In this document: piece by piece, positions 16,678-24,972 of the stretch
Position numbering within the stretch: the stretch's first letter is position 1
Layout of the letters: every line of letters starts with the position of its first letter
The notes under the pieces: generated by a model
What the model saw: the letters and a program-made list of their open reading frames with translations, nothing else
Database searches by the model: none
What the model was told of the DNA's origin: nothing
Position numbers and translations under genes: made by a program
Assembly (NCBI RefSeq): GCF_036231965.1
Contig: NZ_CP109499.1
Span: 7,378,001-7,442,000 of the forward strand
DNA length: 64,000 nucleotides
From: Streptomyces sp. NBC_01428
GTDB taxonomy: Bacteria; Actinomycetota; Actinomycetes; Streptomycetales; Streptomycetaceae
Reading direction: 5' to 3'

Positions 16678-16716
16678 AGGAGTGCGGGGGTTCGGGAAGA
16701 TCCCCCACTTCCTGCG

Positions 16717-16789
16717 AGCGGACGACCAGGTTCGAACTGGCGACCTCAACCTTGGCAAGGTTGCGCTCTACCAACTGAGCTACGTCCGC
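16717..16789 (-). tRNA. tRNA-Gly (GCC)
   Basis: A 73-base cloverleaf with acceptor GCGGACG/CGTCCGC and discriminator T. Anticodon arm CAACC-TTGCCAA-GGTTG gives anticodon GCC. It is the first gene of the minus-strand operon Gly-Cys-Val-Val-Val. Confidence 0.95.
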
Positions 16790-16831
16790 TTGTCGTTTCC
16801 GTTCCGCTTGCGCGGCCCGGCGACGAGTTGA

Positions 16832-16859
16832 ACTCTAGCGGATTCCCGGGCCAGCACAA
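16832..16859 (-). promoter_or_regulatory. Promoter of the tRNA operon
   Basis: On the minus strand TTGTGC (16854-16859) and TAGAGT (16832-16837) are separated by 16 bases. This is a plausible HrdB-type promoter about 40 bases upstream of tRNA-Gly. The pabB promoter diverges from it. Confidence 0.55.
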
Positions 16860-16945
16860 AAACGCGTTTGTGCAGCGTGCTGCGCTCTGTCCGCCCGAGG
16901 ACATGGTCAGGGCACCCGCAGGACACCCGCTCTAGACTCGGCTGC

Positions 16946-17992
16946 GTGCTCGACCTCCCTCCTCTCGCCCGCTTCGGCGGTCTCGTCGCGACCGGTCTCC
17001 TCGACGTCACCAGTGATCCCGCCGCCCTGGACTCGGCCGGCTTCTGGGCCGTCGCGGCCGACTTCGAGGGGCGTCTGACCTGCGCCCGCTTCCGCGACGT
17101 ACGCCCGGAACCGGTGCCCGCCCCGGTGCCCGGCCGATGGCACGGACCCGCGGCCGGTGACTGGACGTCGTCCCTCGACCGCGCCGCGTACACCGCGGGC
17201 GTACGCCGGATCCGCGAGCACATCGCCGCCGGCGAGGTCTATCAGGCGAACCTCTGCCGGGTCCTGTCCGCGCCCGTCCCGGCCGACGCGGACGTCGACG
17301 CGCTGACCGCCCTGCTGGCCCGCGGCAACCCGGCCCCGTACGCCGGAACGATCCGGCTGCCCGCCCACGGAGTCGAGATAGCCACGGCCTCGCCGGAACT
17401 CTTCCTGCGCCGCGCGGGCCGCGTGGTCGAGTCGGGGCCGATCAAGGGCACCGGACGCACCGAGGCCGACCTCCTGGAGAAGGACTACGCCGAGAACGTC
17501 ATGATCGTGGACCTCGTCCGCAACGACATCGGCCAGGTCTGCGTCCCCGGCAGCGTGACCGTGCCGGACCTGTGCGTCGTCGAGAAGCACCCGGGACTCG
17601 TGCACCTCGTGTCCTCCGTCCACGGTGAGCTGCGCGCGGACGCCGGCTGGCCGGAACTCCTCGGCGCCGCCTTCCCGCCCGGCTCCGTCACCGGAGCGCC
17701 GAAGTCCAGCGCCCTGCGGATCATCGACACCCTGGAGACCGCGCCGCGCGGCCCGTACTGCGGCGGCATCGGCTGGGTCGACGCCGACCGCGGCACCGGC
17801 GAGCTGGCCGTGGGCATCCGCACCTTCTGGATCGACCGCGCCGACGCCGCCCTGCGCTTCGGCACGGGAGCCGGCATCACCTGGGGTTCCGACCCCGAGG
17901 GGGAGTGGCGGGAGACCGAACTGAAGGCCTCCCGGCTGCTCGCGGTAGCGTCGGGAGAGTACGAGGCGGGTGACGGGACTCCCACCCCCTGA
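16946..17992 (+). CDS. pabB: Aminodeoxychorismate synthase component I-like (chorismate-binding)
   Basis: A 348-residue chorismate-binding enzyme. The catalytic domain (about 70-345) shows REHIAAGEVYQANLCR, PIKGTGRT (about 165), ENVMIVDLVRNDIGQV, PGSVTGAPK and the final GAGITWGSDPEGEWRE. It would aminate chorismate to 4-amino-4-deoxychorismate with a glutaminase subunit. Assignment to 4-aminobenzoate rather than anthranilate rests on pabC following at 18077. It lacks the longer N-terminal region of classical PabB. A -10, TAGACT (16933-16938), lies seven bases before GTG 16946, so the mRNA is probably leaderless and the 16868 start is rejected. Confidence 0.85.
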   Translation: MLDLPPLARFGGLVATGLLDVTSDPAALDSAGFWAVAADFEGRLTCARFRDVRPEPVPAPVPGRWHGPAAGDWTSSLDRAAYTAGVRRIREHIAAGEVYQANLCRVLSAPVPADADVDALTALLARGNPAPYAGTIRLPAHGVEIATASPELFLRRAGRVVESGPIKGTGRTEADLLEKDYAENVMIVDLVRNDIGQVCVPGSVTVPDLCVVEKHPGLVHLVSSVHGELRADAGWPELLGAAFPPGSVTGAPKSSALRIIDTLETAPRGPYCGGIGWVDADRGTGELAVGIRTFWIDRADAALRFGTGAGITWGSDPEGEWRETELKASRLLAVASGEYEAGDGTPTP

Positions 17993-18076
17993 GCCGGGCC
18001 CGGGGCACCGCACACACCACCGGGGCGACGAACGCCACGCCGGACGACGCGTCCGGCACTCTCATGCGAGGTAACA

Positions 18077-18898
18077 GTGAAGCTTTGGCTCGACGGCGGG
18101 CTCCAGGACATCGACACCGCCCGCGTCTCCGTCTTCGATCACGGACTGACCGTGGGTGACGGCATCTTCGAGACCGTGAAGGCCGTCGACGGCAGGCCGT
18201 TCGCGCTGACCCGCCACCTCGACCGGCTGGCCCGCTCGGCGCGTGGTCTCGGGCTGCCCGAACCCGACGCCGACGAGGTGCGCCGCGCCTGCGCCGCCGT
18301 CATCGACGCCAACCCGATGCCGCTCGGCCGCCTGCGCATCACCTACACCGGCGGTCACGGCCCCCTCGGCTCCGACCGCGGCGATCAGGGACCGACCCTC
18401 GTCGTCGCCCTCGGCGCCTCCGACCGGAGGCCCGACGCGACCGCCGTCGTCACCGTCCCCTGGACCCGCAACGAACGCGGCGCCCTGACCGGCCTCAAGA
18501 CCACCTCGTACGCCGAGAACGTCGTCGCCCTGGCCCGCGCGCGTGAACACGGCGCGTCCGAGGCGCTGTTCGCGAACACGGTGGGCCAACTCTGCGAGGG
18601 CACCGGGTCGAACGTCTTCGTCGTGCTCGACGGCGAGATCCACACCCCGCCCGTCGCCTCCGGCTGCCTCGCCGGCATCACACGCGCCCTCGCCGTCGAA
18701 TGGACCGGCGCCCGGGAGACCGACCTGCCGCTGGACGTGCTGGAGCGTGCCGACGAGGTCTTCCTCACGTCGACGCTGCGCGACGTTCAGGCCGTGCACC
18801 GGGTCGACGGACGTGAACTGCCGGGCGCACCGGGCCCGGTGACCGCCAAGGCGATGCGGGTCTTCGACGAGCGCGCCGGTGACGACCTCGATCCCTGA
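18077..18898 (+). CDS. pabC: Aminodeoxychorismate lyase-like PLP enzyme (class IV aminotransferase fold)
   Basis: A 273-residue fold-type IV PLP enzyme. The catalytic lysine is in GLKTTSYAENV (about K140). Other family stretches are SVFDHGLTVGDGIFETVK at the start, ALFANTVGQLCEGTGSNVF, and ADEVFLTSTLRDVQAV. Position after pabB supports aminodeoxychorismate lyase (release of pyruvate to give 4-aminobenzoate). A D-amino-acid or branched-chain aminotransferase of the same fold cannot be excluded. GAGGTAAC lies just before GTG 18077. Confidence 0.85.
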   Translation: MKLWLDGGLQDIDTARVSVFDHGLTVGDGIFETVKAVDGRPFALTRHLDRLARSARGLGLPEPDADEVRRACAAVIDANPMPLGRLRITYTGGHGPLGSDRGDQGPTLVVALGASDRRPDATAVVTVPWTRNERGALTGLKTTSYAENVVALARAREHGASEALFANTVGQLCEGTGSNVFVVLDGEIHTPPVASGCLAGITRALAVEWTGARETDLPLDVLERADEVFLTSTLRDVQAVHRVDGRELPGAPGPVTAKAMRVFDERAGDDLDP

Positions 18899-18905
18899 CC
18901 GGTCC

Positions 18906-18923
18906 GCGGCGGTCGTCCGCCGC
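18906..18923 (+). terminator. Short hairpin after pabC
   Basis: GCGGCGG (18906-18912) pairs with CCGCCGC (18917-18923) across a TCGT loop, eight bases after the pabC stop. It is short for a terminator. Confidence 0.4.
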
Positions 18924-18978
18924 TGATCGTGGGGTAATTCGGCTGACCCCGCCCGCCGCAGGGGGTAGAACTCCTCTG

Positions 18979-19803
18979 ATGACCACCACCCTGCGGCCGA
19001 CCGAGCCGCTTCAGCTCGCCGACGACGGGACGCGTTCACGCCGCTACCAGGTGTGCGTGAACAGCCGCCCGGTCGGTGCGGTGCACCTCGCGACGAGTCC
19101 CGAACTCGGGCCGGCCTTCGCCAAGATCCATGCTCTCCGGATCGAGGAGGCCGACCGGGGCCGCGGCCGGGGCACCGTGGCCGCGCTGGCCGCCGAGGAG
19201 GTGGCCCGCGGCTGGGGGTGCCGGCAGATCGAGGTGACCGTCCCGGGCGACGCGCCCCGGGCGCTCGGGCTGACCCGGGCACTCGGTTACGTCCTCCGCA
19301 ACCGTGCCATGGAGAAGGCCCTCGACGGCACGGTGCCCGCCCTGCCGCCGGGCAGTGCCGAACGGCCCATGAACCGCGCCGAGTACGAGGTCTGGGACCG
19401 GACCGGCCGACAGGAGTACACGGAGGACTGGGTGAAACGGGGCCTGCCCGAGAGCGAGGCGCGCACCAAGGCCGACCGGGACTTCGGCCGGGCGTTGCCG
19501 CAGGGACCGGACACCGACGGCGCGCGGCTGACCGTGCTGGAGCACGAGGGCGTCCTGGTGGGCGAACTCTGGCTGGGCCACCGGGACGAGCGCGCCTTCG
19601 TGTACGACGTCGCGGTCCGCGAGGCGCACCGCGGTCACGGCCACGGCCGCACGCTCATGCTCCTCGCGGAGGCGCAGGCGGCGGCCGCCGGATTCCGCCG
19701 CCTCGCGCTCAACGTCTTCGCGGGCAACCTCCCCGCCGAACGGCTCTACGAGTCCCTCGGCTACGCGGTGACCGAGGCCCATCTCTACAAGGACCTGCTG
19801 TAG
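18979..19803 (+). CDS. Tandem-domain GNAT acetyltransferase
   Basis: A 274-residue protein with two GNAT domains. The first (about 1-115) has IEEADRGRGRGTVAALAAEE as its acetyl-CoA loop and ends ALGYVLRNRAMEK. The second (about 150-274) has VREAHRGHGHGRTLMLLAEA and NVFAGNLPAERLYESLGY. Both loops keep the R/GxGxG pattern, so both may bind acetyl-CoA. Substrate unknown. ATG 18979 follows a GGGGG stretch. It is not obviously in an operon. Confidence 0.82.
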   Translation: MTTTLRPTEPLQLADDGTRSRRYQVCVNSRPVGAVHLATSPELGPAFAKIHALRIEEADRGRGRGTVAALAAEEVARGWGCRQIEVTVPGDAPRALGLTRALGYVLRNRAMEKALDGTVPALPPGSAERPMNRAEYEVWDRTGRQEYTEDWVKRGLPESEARTKADRDFGRALPQGPDTDGARLTVLEHEGVLVGELWLGHRDERAFVYDVAVREAHRGHGHGRTLMLLAEAQAAAAGFRRLALNVFAGNLPAERLYESLGYAVTEAHLYKDLL

Positions 19804-19899
19804 CCGACGGGCCGGCGGCCGGCCACGAGAGCTGTCGGACGGTGGGCCGGTACGCCAAGTCGCCCCCGGCGTAGGCCCGTCGGGTGGTCCGGCGCGGCG

Positions 19900-20430
19900 T
19901 CAGGCCTGTTCGGCGAGAAGCCGGTCGGTGATCTCCTGGATACGCTCGAGCAGCCCGTCCTGGCTCTTGCCGCCGTCCAGCCGCTGACCGTCGATGACGT
20001 ATGTCGGTGTCCCGGTGACGCCGATCGCCTTGCCCTCGGCCTGGTCCGCGTCGACGATCAGGATGTGCCGGCCGTCGATCAGGGCCGTGTCGAACTCCTC
20101 GGCGTCCAGGCCGAGTTCCCCGGCGATCTCGATGAGGAGGGGTTCGCCCTTGCGGTCCAGCTCCGCCACGCGGTCGAGCACGGCCTCCACGTAGGGCCAC
20201 GCGCTGCCCTGCTCGGCGGCCTCCTCGGCGGCCTGCGCCGCGGCGAAGGCGTGCCGGTGCTTCTCCAGCGGGAAGTGCCGCAGCCGCAGCTCCAGACGGT
20301 CGCCGTAGCGGGCGCGCAGGGCACGCAGATCGGCGAGGGCGTCACGGCAGTCGGCGCACTGCAGCTCGCACCACACGTCCAGGACGACGGGGGCCGGACG
20401 CTGGGTGGAGGAGACGGGGGAGTCGTTCAT
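19900..20430 (-). CDS. DsbA/FrnE-like thioredoxin-fold oxidoreductase
   Basis: A 176-residue thioredoxin-fold protein. The active site is C25-A-D-C28 in VWCELQCADCRD, an unusual CxxC with an extra Cys at 21. Helical insertion follows, then the cis-Pro loop GVTGTPTYVIDGQRLDGG. There is no signal peptide, so it is probably cytoplasmic. The role (disulfide exchange, isomerase or detoxification) is not readable. Start at 20430 follows GGGAG on the minus strand. It is divergent from the gene at 20600. Confidence 0.8.
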   Translation of the reverse strand: MNDSPVSSTQRPAPVVLDVWCELQCADCRDALADLRALRARYGDRLELRLRHFPLEKHRHAFAAAQAAEEAAEQGSAWPYVEAVLDRVAELDRKGEPLLIEIAGELGLDAEEFDTALIDGRHILIVDADQAEGKAIGVTGTPTYVIDGQRLDGGKSQDGLLERIQEITDRLLAEQA

Positions 20431-20599
20431 GGGGCCAGTCTCCCAGTCCCGGAAGGGGGCGGACCAACCGGGACCTGGGGAGGAGGGCATCCCCGAGATG
20501 TCCCTGAGGTTGGCTCGGGGCGTGGCCCCGGGGGTGGGTGACGGTGCAGGATGGAAGGGACGAACCGCCCGTTCGACCGAGCCCTGCCTGGAGGACCGG

Positions 20600-21061
20600 A
20601 TGATTGCAGAGACCGTCTGTTCAGCCGTCTCCGTCGCAGGCCTCGGCATCGCCGCGGTCACGGCCTACCGCAAGCGTTTCCTGTCGGCGGCCCGGATCGC
20701 CGCGTACTCCCTGGTGCCGATCGGCCTGGTCATGACCGGTGTGGTCGGCTGGCTGGCCGACACCGCGTTCAGCCCGACCGCGTGGGCCGGCTTCGTGGTG
20801 CTCGGCGGCGCCTGGCTCCTGTTCATGATCACCCGGGCCGTGGAGCGCCGCGGAGGCGGGACGCGCAAGGAGCGCAAGGCGGCGAAGGCGGCCGCGGAGC
20901 GTGACGCCGTCGCCCCGGCGGCCCCGGCCCCGTCCCTGGGCCAGGCCTCCCGGCCGGCGGCCCGGCCCGCGGACCGGCCCGCCGCGCAGCCGCGGCGGTC
21001 CGAGGGCTCCGGCGACGACTTCAGCGACATCGAGGCGATCCTGAAGAAGCACGGCATCTGA
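20600..21061 (+). CDS. Small membrane protein with conserved-looking C-terminal motif
   Basis: A 153-residue protein. Hydrophobic segments lie at about 5-20, 33-55 and 60-80. An Arg/Lys-rich stretch (RKERKAAKAAAERD) and a Pro/Ala/Arg-rich linker follow, ending in DFSDIEAILKKHGI, a short amphipathic helix that may bind a partner. Family not recognised. GAGGA (20591-20595) decides ATG 20600. Confidence 0.78.
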   Translation: MIAETVCSAVSVAGLGIAAVTAYRKRFLSAARIAAYSLVPIGLVMTGVVGWLADTAFSPTAWAGFVVLGGAWLLFMITRAVERRGGGTRKERKAAKAAAERDAVAPAAPAPSLGQASRPAARPADRPAAQPRRSEGSGDDFSDIEAILKKHGI

Positions 21062-21072
21062 GAGCGCGGCAC

Positions 21073-21104
21073 GGGCGCGGCCGCCCGTCCGGGCAGCCGC
21101 GCCC
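21073..21104 (+). terminator. Terminator-like hairpin
   Basis: GGGCGCGGC (21073-21081) pairs with GCCGCGCCC (21096-21104). It begins 11 bases after the stop of the preceding membrane protein. Confidence 0.5.
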
Positions 21105-21309
21105 TGTGATCTCTCCGAGCCGGGAATCCGCGCAGTGGAGCGGTGCGGCTTCCGGGGGCTGACCCGCCACAAGATCGCACGCGGGGCGCACGGAACGTAC
21201 GGAACCGTTCAGGTTCGGGCACGCCCGTCACATGATCCAGCGAACTCCCGTATATTCCGTGCGTGTTGATCGCGCAGAGGGTGCTGCCTGCGTCATCATC
21301 GCCCGCGAG

Positions 21310-21462
21310 ATGCTGGACACAACACCGAGCGACACCGCCGCCCCGCCCAAGGAGCGGCGAGGTTGTCTCTTCGCGCTCTCCCAGCCGCCACTGATGATCT
21401 TCCTGACAGTGATCGGCTGCCTGCTACTCATGGCTTCGCTGCACGACCTGCTGCTGCTCTGA
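21310..21462 (+). CDS. Small single-helix membrane peptide
   Basis: A 50-residue product from ATG 21310: short polar start, then a hydrophobic helix (LMIFLTVIGCLLLMASLHD) near the C-terminus. A -10-like TATATT at 21251-21256 would give a leader of about 45 bases. Upstream in-frame starts (GTG 21259, ATG 21232) lie at or before that promoter. The ribosome site is weak. No family recognised. A hairpin follows the stop. Confidence 0.45.
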   Translation: MLDTTPSDTAAPPKERRGCLFALSQPPLMIFLTVIGCLLLMASLHDLLLL

Positions 21463-21469
21463 GCTGTAC

Positions 21470-21504
21470 ACGGAGCCCCTGGCGTCACCCGCCGAGGGCT
21501 CCGT
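21470..21504. terminator. Bidirectional terminator
   Basis: ACGGAGCCC (21470-21478) pairs with GGGCTCCGT (21496-21504), with GGCG/CGCC pairing inside the loop. It lies between the small membrane peptide and the converging CGNR gene. Confidence 0.6.
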
Positions 21505-21578
21505 CGGTCCGGTCCCCCGAGGGGGCGGCCGGCCGTCGTGCCCGTGTCCGTGTCCGTGGTTCCCCGACATTCCGCCGT

Positions 21579-22136
21579 TCAGCCCGCGGCTTCCTTGCGG
21601 CGCGCCCGGTACGCGGCGACGTGGAGCCGGTTCCCGCAGGTCCGGCTGTCGCAGTAGCGGCGCGAACGGTTGCGGGAGAGATCCACGAAGGCCCGCCGGC
21701 AGTCCGGCGCCTCGCAGCGGCGCAGCCGCTCCTGCTCCCCGGCGACCACGAAGAAGGCCAGCGCCATCCCGCAGTCGGCCGCGAGATGGTCCGCGACCGA
21801 GGCTCCCGGCGCGAAGTAGTGGACATGCCAGTCGTAGCCGTCGTGGTCCGTCAGCCGGGGCGTGGTGCCCGCGGTGGCGATCAGCTCGTTGATGAGGGAG
21901 GCCGAGGTCCGGGGATCGTCGGACGCGAAGATCGCGGCGAACCGGCCGCGGATCCGGTGCACCGCGGCGAGATCGTCCGCCGACAGCACCCCGACATCGC
22001 TGATCTCGTGCTTTCGTACGAAATCCGCGAGGGCGGCTAGGTCCACGAGCCCGTCGGTCGTCTCGTCCTCCGGCGCGGTGTTCACCAGATCCACCACGGT
22101 GTCGAGTGAGCACCGGGTGTCGTGGGTGATCAGCAC
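21579..22136 (-). CDS. CGNR zinc-finger (ABATE) regulator
   Basis: A 185-residue protein of the ABATE plus CGNR type, presumed stress-response or transcription regulators. The N-terminal ABATE-like region (VVDLVNTAPED... to residue about 135) precedes a zinc finger at about 139-182: RRCEAPDCRRAFVDLSRN and RRYCDSRTCGNRLHVAAYR, with four Cys and the CGNR signature. The target is unknown. GTG 22136 follows GGGAGCG. Confidence 0.88.
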   Translation of the reverse strand: MLITHDTRCSLDTVVDLVNTAPEDETTDGLVDLAALADFVRKHEISDVGVLSADDLAAVHRIRGRFAAIFASDDPRTSASLINELIATAGTTPRLTDHDGYDWHVHYFAPGASVADHLAADCGMALAFFVVAGEQERLRRCEAPDCRRAFVDLSRNRSRRYCDSRTCGNRLHVAAYRARRKEAAG

Positions 22137-22240
22137 GATTCGCTCCCTGGCCTGTGGCCGGGCGAGGGCGCCCGTCCGATGCTGGCCGATCGTAGTGCTT
22201 CCCGGCCGGACGGAGGCGGGCGTGGGGCCCCGGGAACGCG

Positions 22241-22281
22241 CCGGCGCCGCCGCCGCGGACTTTCCGCGACGCCGGCGCCGG
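22241..22281 (-). terminator. GC-rich hairpin downstream of ssgB
   Basis: CCGGCGCCG (22241-22249) pairs with CGGCGCCGG (22273-22281), with CGCGG/CCGCG inside. On the minus strand it lies about 80 bases beyond the ssgB stop and before the CGNR start. Confidence 0.45.
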
Positions 22282-22357
22282 TGTCATCCCTATGCGGTTG
22301 TCTAGGCCCGAGCCGTCTCCCCGAGTGGACGGCGCCGGGCGGCTCTGTGGAGACGCG

Positions 22358-22771
22358 TCAGCTCTCGGCCAGGATGTGTGAGAGCTCCGTGTCGAGGTCG
22401 AAGTGCCGGTGTTCCGTACCCGGGGGCACGGCTGCGTCCGTTCGCTTCAGGAAGGATTCCAGGGCCCTCGCGGGGGCTTCGAGCAGGGCTTCACCCTCCG
22501 GGGAGCTCAGGGCGATGCATACGACGCCCTGGCCGTGGCTCCGGGACGGCCAGACTCGGACGTCGCCGGTACCGGTGGGCCGGTGCAGGCCCTCGGCGAG
22601 GAGGTCGCGGGCGAACACCCACTCGACGGTTTCCTCGGCTCCGGTGTGGAAGGTGGCGTGCACGGCGTAGGGATCGGCCGTGTCATACCGCAGTCCTGCG
22701 GGTACAGGCAGTGAGGACTCGCTCGACACAACGAGGCGCAGGTGCAGCTCGCAGCTGACCGTGGTGTTCAT
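22358..22771 (-). CDS. ssgB: Sporulation-specific cell division protein SsgB
   Basis: A 137-residue SALP-family protein beginning MNTTVSCELHLRLVVSSE and ending ELSHILAES, which I recognise as SsgB. In Streptomyces SsgB works with SsgA to recruit and stimulate FtsZ at sporulation septa. It is cytoplasmic, with no Cys pair or membrane segment beyond the bell-shaped SALP fold. Length is exactly as known for the family. In S. coelicolor ssgB transcription depends on the stress sigma factor SigH; a possible promoter is noted at 22831-22856. Confidence 0.95.
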   Translation of the reverse strand: MNTTVSCELHLRLVVSSESSLPVPAGLRYDTADPYAVHATFHTGAEETVEWVFARDLLAEGLHRPTGTGDVRVWPSRSHGQGVVCIALSSPEGEALLEAPARALESFLKRTDAAVPPGTEHRHFDLDTELSHILAES

Positions 22772-22830
22772 AAGCGCCAGGGCCTTTCGCTCAGTGTGCG
22801 CTCGGGGATTCGCACGTCGGCGAAATCGAC

Positions 22831-22856
22831 ATGCCACCTACGGTGGCGTTGTAAAC
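22831..22856 (-). promoter_or_regulatory. Candidate SigH-type promoter and palindrome upstream of ssgB
   Basis: On the minus strand GTTTAC (22851-22856) is followed after 14 bases by TGGCAT (22831-22836), a partial match to the SigH consensus GTTT / GGGTAT. A perfect 6-bp inverted repeat, GCCACC-TAC-GGTGGC (22833-22847), overlaps the -10 side. The element lies 60 bases before the ssgB ATG. The -35 is good and the -10 is poor. Confidence 0.35.
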
Positions 22857-22962
22857 CCCTCTGAGGGTTTTGCGTGTCTTTATGTAACTCATCCGGCCGA
22901 GGGCGCCTTCGCCGGATAGGGCCATTCCGGTGACCGGTTTCTCTCGGGTAGGGTTTGGTCGT

Positions 22963-23397
22963 ATGAATACGGGGAGTGACGAGCCGGGCGAGGTCGCCAT
23001 GGCGGACGACGAGGCGGACAATGAACGAGCGCTCGGTTCGAGGGCGCCGGAATTCGTCAAGGCGCGGCGCGCCCTGCACGTGAGCTGGCAGGTCGGCGTT
23101 TTCGTCGTGGGGCTCGCGGTGGTGGGCGCGGGCGTGGTCATGCTGCCGCTGCCGGGCCCCGGCTGGCTGGTGATCTTCGGGGGCATGGCGATCTGGGCGA
23201 CCGAGTTCGTCTGGGCCCAGTTGGTGCTCCGCTGGACGAAGCGCAAGGTCACGGAGGCGACCCAGCGCGCGCTCGACCCCAAGGTCCGGCGCCGCAACAT
23301 CATCCTGACGTCGATCGGCCTCGTGATCGTGGCCGTTCTCGTCGGCGTGTACGTCTGGAAGTTCGGCTTCGAGATGCCCTGGAACATCGAGGAGTGA
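22963..23397 (+). CDS. PGPGW-motif membrane protein (TIGR02611-like)
   Basis: A 144-residue membrane protein. Acidic N-terminus, then a hydrophobic segment (VGVFVVGLAVVGAGVVMLPL), the motif LPGPGWLVIFGG (PGPGW at 64-68), a second segment, a basic loop and a last helix (ILTSIGLVIVAVLVGVYVW). This matches the actinobacterial TIGR02611/PGPGW family of unknown function. It is divergent from ssgB. TAGGGT lies seven bases before ATG 22963, which suggests a leaderless mRNA. Confidence 0.83.
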   Translation: MNTGSDEPGEVAMADDEADNERALGSRAPEFVKARRALHVSWQVGVFVVGLAVVGAGVVMLPLPGPGWLVIFGGMAIWATEFVWAQLVLRWTKRKVTEATQRALDPKVRRRNIILTSIGLVIVAVLVGVYVWKFGFEMPWNIEE

Positions 23398-23457
23398 CCG
23401 GGCGGACCGGGCCTCGCGAGCCGTCCGCGCTGGTCGAAGCCATCCCCTGACATGGGG

Positions 23458-23463
23458 TAATGT
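23458..23463 (+). promoter_or_regulatory. -10 of the first tRNA-Val(CAC) gene
   Basis: TAATGT (23458-23463) ends 13 bases before the tRNA. A weak -35, TCGAAG (23434-23439), lies 18 bases upstream. Confidence 0.4.
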
Positions 23464-23476
23464 TCTCTCTGCGCCC

Positions 23477-23548
23477 GGGCGATTAGCTCAGCGGGAGAGC
23501 GCTTCGTTCACACCGAAGAGGTCACTGGTTCGAACCCAGTATCGCCCA
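23477..23548 (+). tRNA. tRNA-Val (CAC)
   Basis: A 72-base cloverleaf with acceptor GGGCGAT/ATCGCCC and discriminator A. The anticodon arm CTTCG-TTCACAC-CGAAG gives anticodon CAC. CCA is not encoded. It is nearly identical to the copy at 28095; one base differs in the D loop. Confidence 0.95.
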
Positions 23549-23559
23549 CTTGTACGCAT

Positions 23560-23593
23560 CGGCTCCGGTCCACGACCTCGTGGACCGGAGCCG
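23560..23593 (+). terminator. Terminator of tRNA-Val
   Basis: A perfect 16-bp inverted repeat (23560-23575 with 23578-23593) and a two-base centre. It starts 12 bases after the tRNA. Confidence 0.75.
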
Positions 23594-24972
23594 TTCGCGT
23601 TGCCGGGGGAGGGGGCTCGCCGGACGGGCCGACCGTGGTCCGCGTCGGAGCCGACGGGTGCGCATGTGCCCTGGTCATCTGCCTCGGGACTGCCCCGGTT
23701 CGGGCCACTGTCGCCGGGCGGCCGGCCCGTGAGGCCCAGCGACGGAGCCCTCAGGGACCCGCGGGTTCAAGGCCGGTTCACGCGGCACGAGGTGATCGGG
23801 AGCTGCCGGGGCGGGCACGGCCCGGGCCGGTGTCGGTCGGCTCCCGACCCGAGGGCGTCGCCCGGTCGGTTCGCGTCGGCGGTTCCGCGCCGTGTCTCCC
23901 GCCGTCTCCCTGTACGCGGCCTGTGCCGAGCGTCGAGTCGTCACCCCTCACGCTCCGTTCCGTGCCCCGTCGCCCACGCCTGCGGCGGCCGCACGTTTTC
24001 GGCCGCGCACCCCCTCCACCCGCCGATGCGAAATATGTTCGATCAATCGATCGTGTGCGCCCGACCTGCGGAGTCCCGTCCACGGCTGCGGCCCTCGTGG
24101 CACCGTCGTCGGAACGCGCGCGTGGTGGGGCCCGACCGGTACCTGTCCGGATCACGGGTGCGCCGCACGGTGAGGCCGGCGGCGATGCCGGTGCCGGGAA
24201 CGGACGGTGACGGTCCGTCGAGCGGGACGGGGTTCGTCGAGGCGGGTGGGGGCGGTGGCAGGTTCGGAACCCGTTCTTCCGGGAACAAGCGGAAGTTTCG
24301 GAAGGGTTGGCGAAGCGCACTTCCCGGATTATGTGGACTTCTGAGGGAAGTTCTTGTGCCCGGTGCTCCGTGGAAATGTGGCGCGGGTATTTCGGAACGC
24401 CATCCGATTTCTGCGGAAGTACGACAAGAGCGGGAGTCCGTTCGGCCCAAGTCGCGGATAGACGCGGGAAATATTATGCGGTGCGGAAATCGTCGAACCG
24501 GAGTTGGAAAGAAGGGCCCGGTCGACGGAAAAAAGGTCGGTATTCCGAGCCGTCCCGACGCCGTGTCACTTCCCGGTGGCGGGGCGGTGCTTGGGGACCC
24601 GCGGCCTTCGCGCGAGCGGGGGACTGAGCGGCGGCCGCTGTCGGCGGCGCACTCAAGGCGATCCTTGGCCTGTTCGTCAAGCACGCGTTGCGTGACGCGC
24701 CGGAGATACGCCCGGTCGGCCCCGGTGTGGAAATGCGCCGGAGCCCGGAAGTGGGCCTCGCACATCTCTCCCCGACGCTGTGGACCGGGGGCTTCCGCCC
24801 GTCGGCGGCGGATGCGACGGCCGCTCCGCGCCGCCGTTCCCATACCGGTGGCGGCCGTCCGAATTTCCGGAAGCGGTACGCGACGGGGTTCTGTCCCGGC
24901 CGCGTCCCGAGATGTTCGGCGGCGCCGGTGGCGGGGGCCGACCGGCGCCGTCGTGGAACGCGACCTGTCCGG
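23594..24972. other. 1.4 kb without a convincing gene
   Basis: Both strands have long open frames here, but none shows a Streptomyces coding signature (consistent G/C third positions, ribosome site, known domain). From about 24260 to 24560 the DNA is clearly less GC-rich than its surroundings and carries many GGAA steps. Between about 24628 and 24780 the plus strand reads ALKAILGLFVKHALRD and on, which looks protein-like but has no start and follows a stop codon. The minus strand has GGGGAGAG before an ATG near 24765 (MCEAHFRAPAHFHTG). Either may be a remnant gene. No terminal repeats, integrase or transposase were seen. Confidence 0.5.

Noticed and set aside
16285..16860. Integrated element at the tRNA cluster
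   Set aside because: No integrase, excisionase or att-like duplicated tRNA 3' end beyond the intact tandem tRNA genes; flanking genes are ordinary chromosomal ones.
24025..24045. LexA-box-like sequence (GAAATATGTTCGA)
   Set aside because: The half-sites are one base too close and the left half lacks the C of GAAC; no gene is placed to use it.
24043..24843. A 266-codon minus-strand frame in the orphan interval
   Set aside because: Arg/Pro-rich, poor third-position bias and no recognised domain; only the short stretch near 24650-24765 looks protein-like and is noted under the interval.
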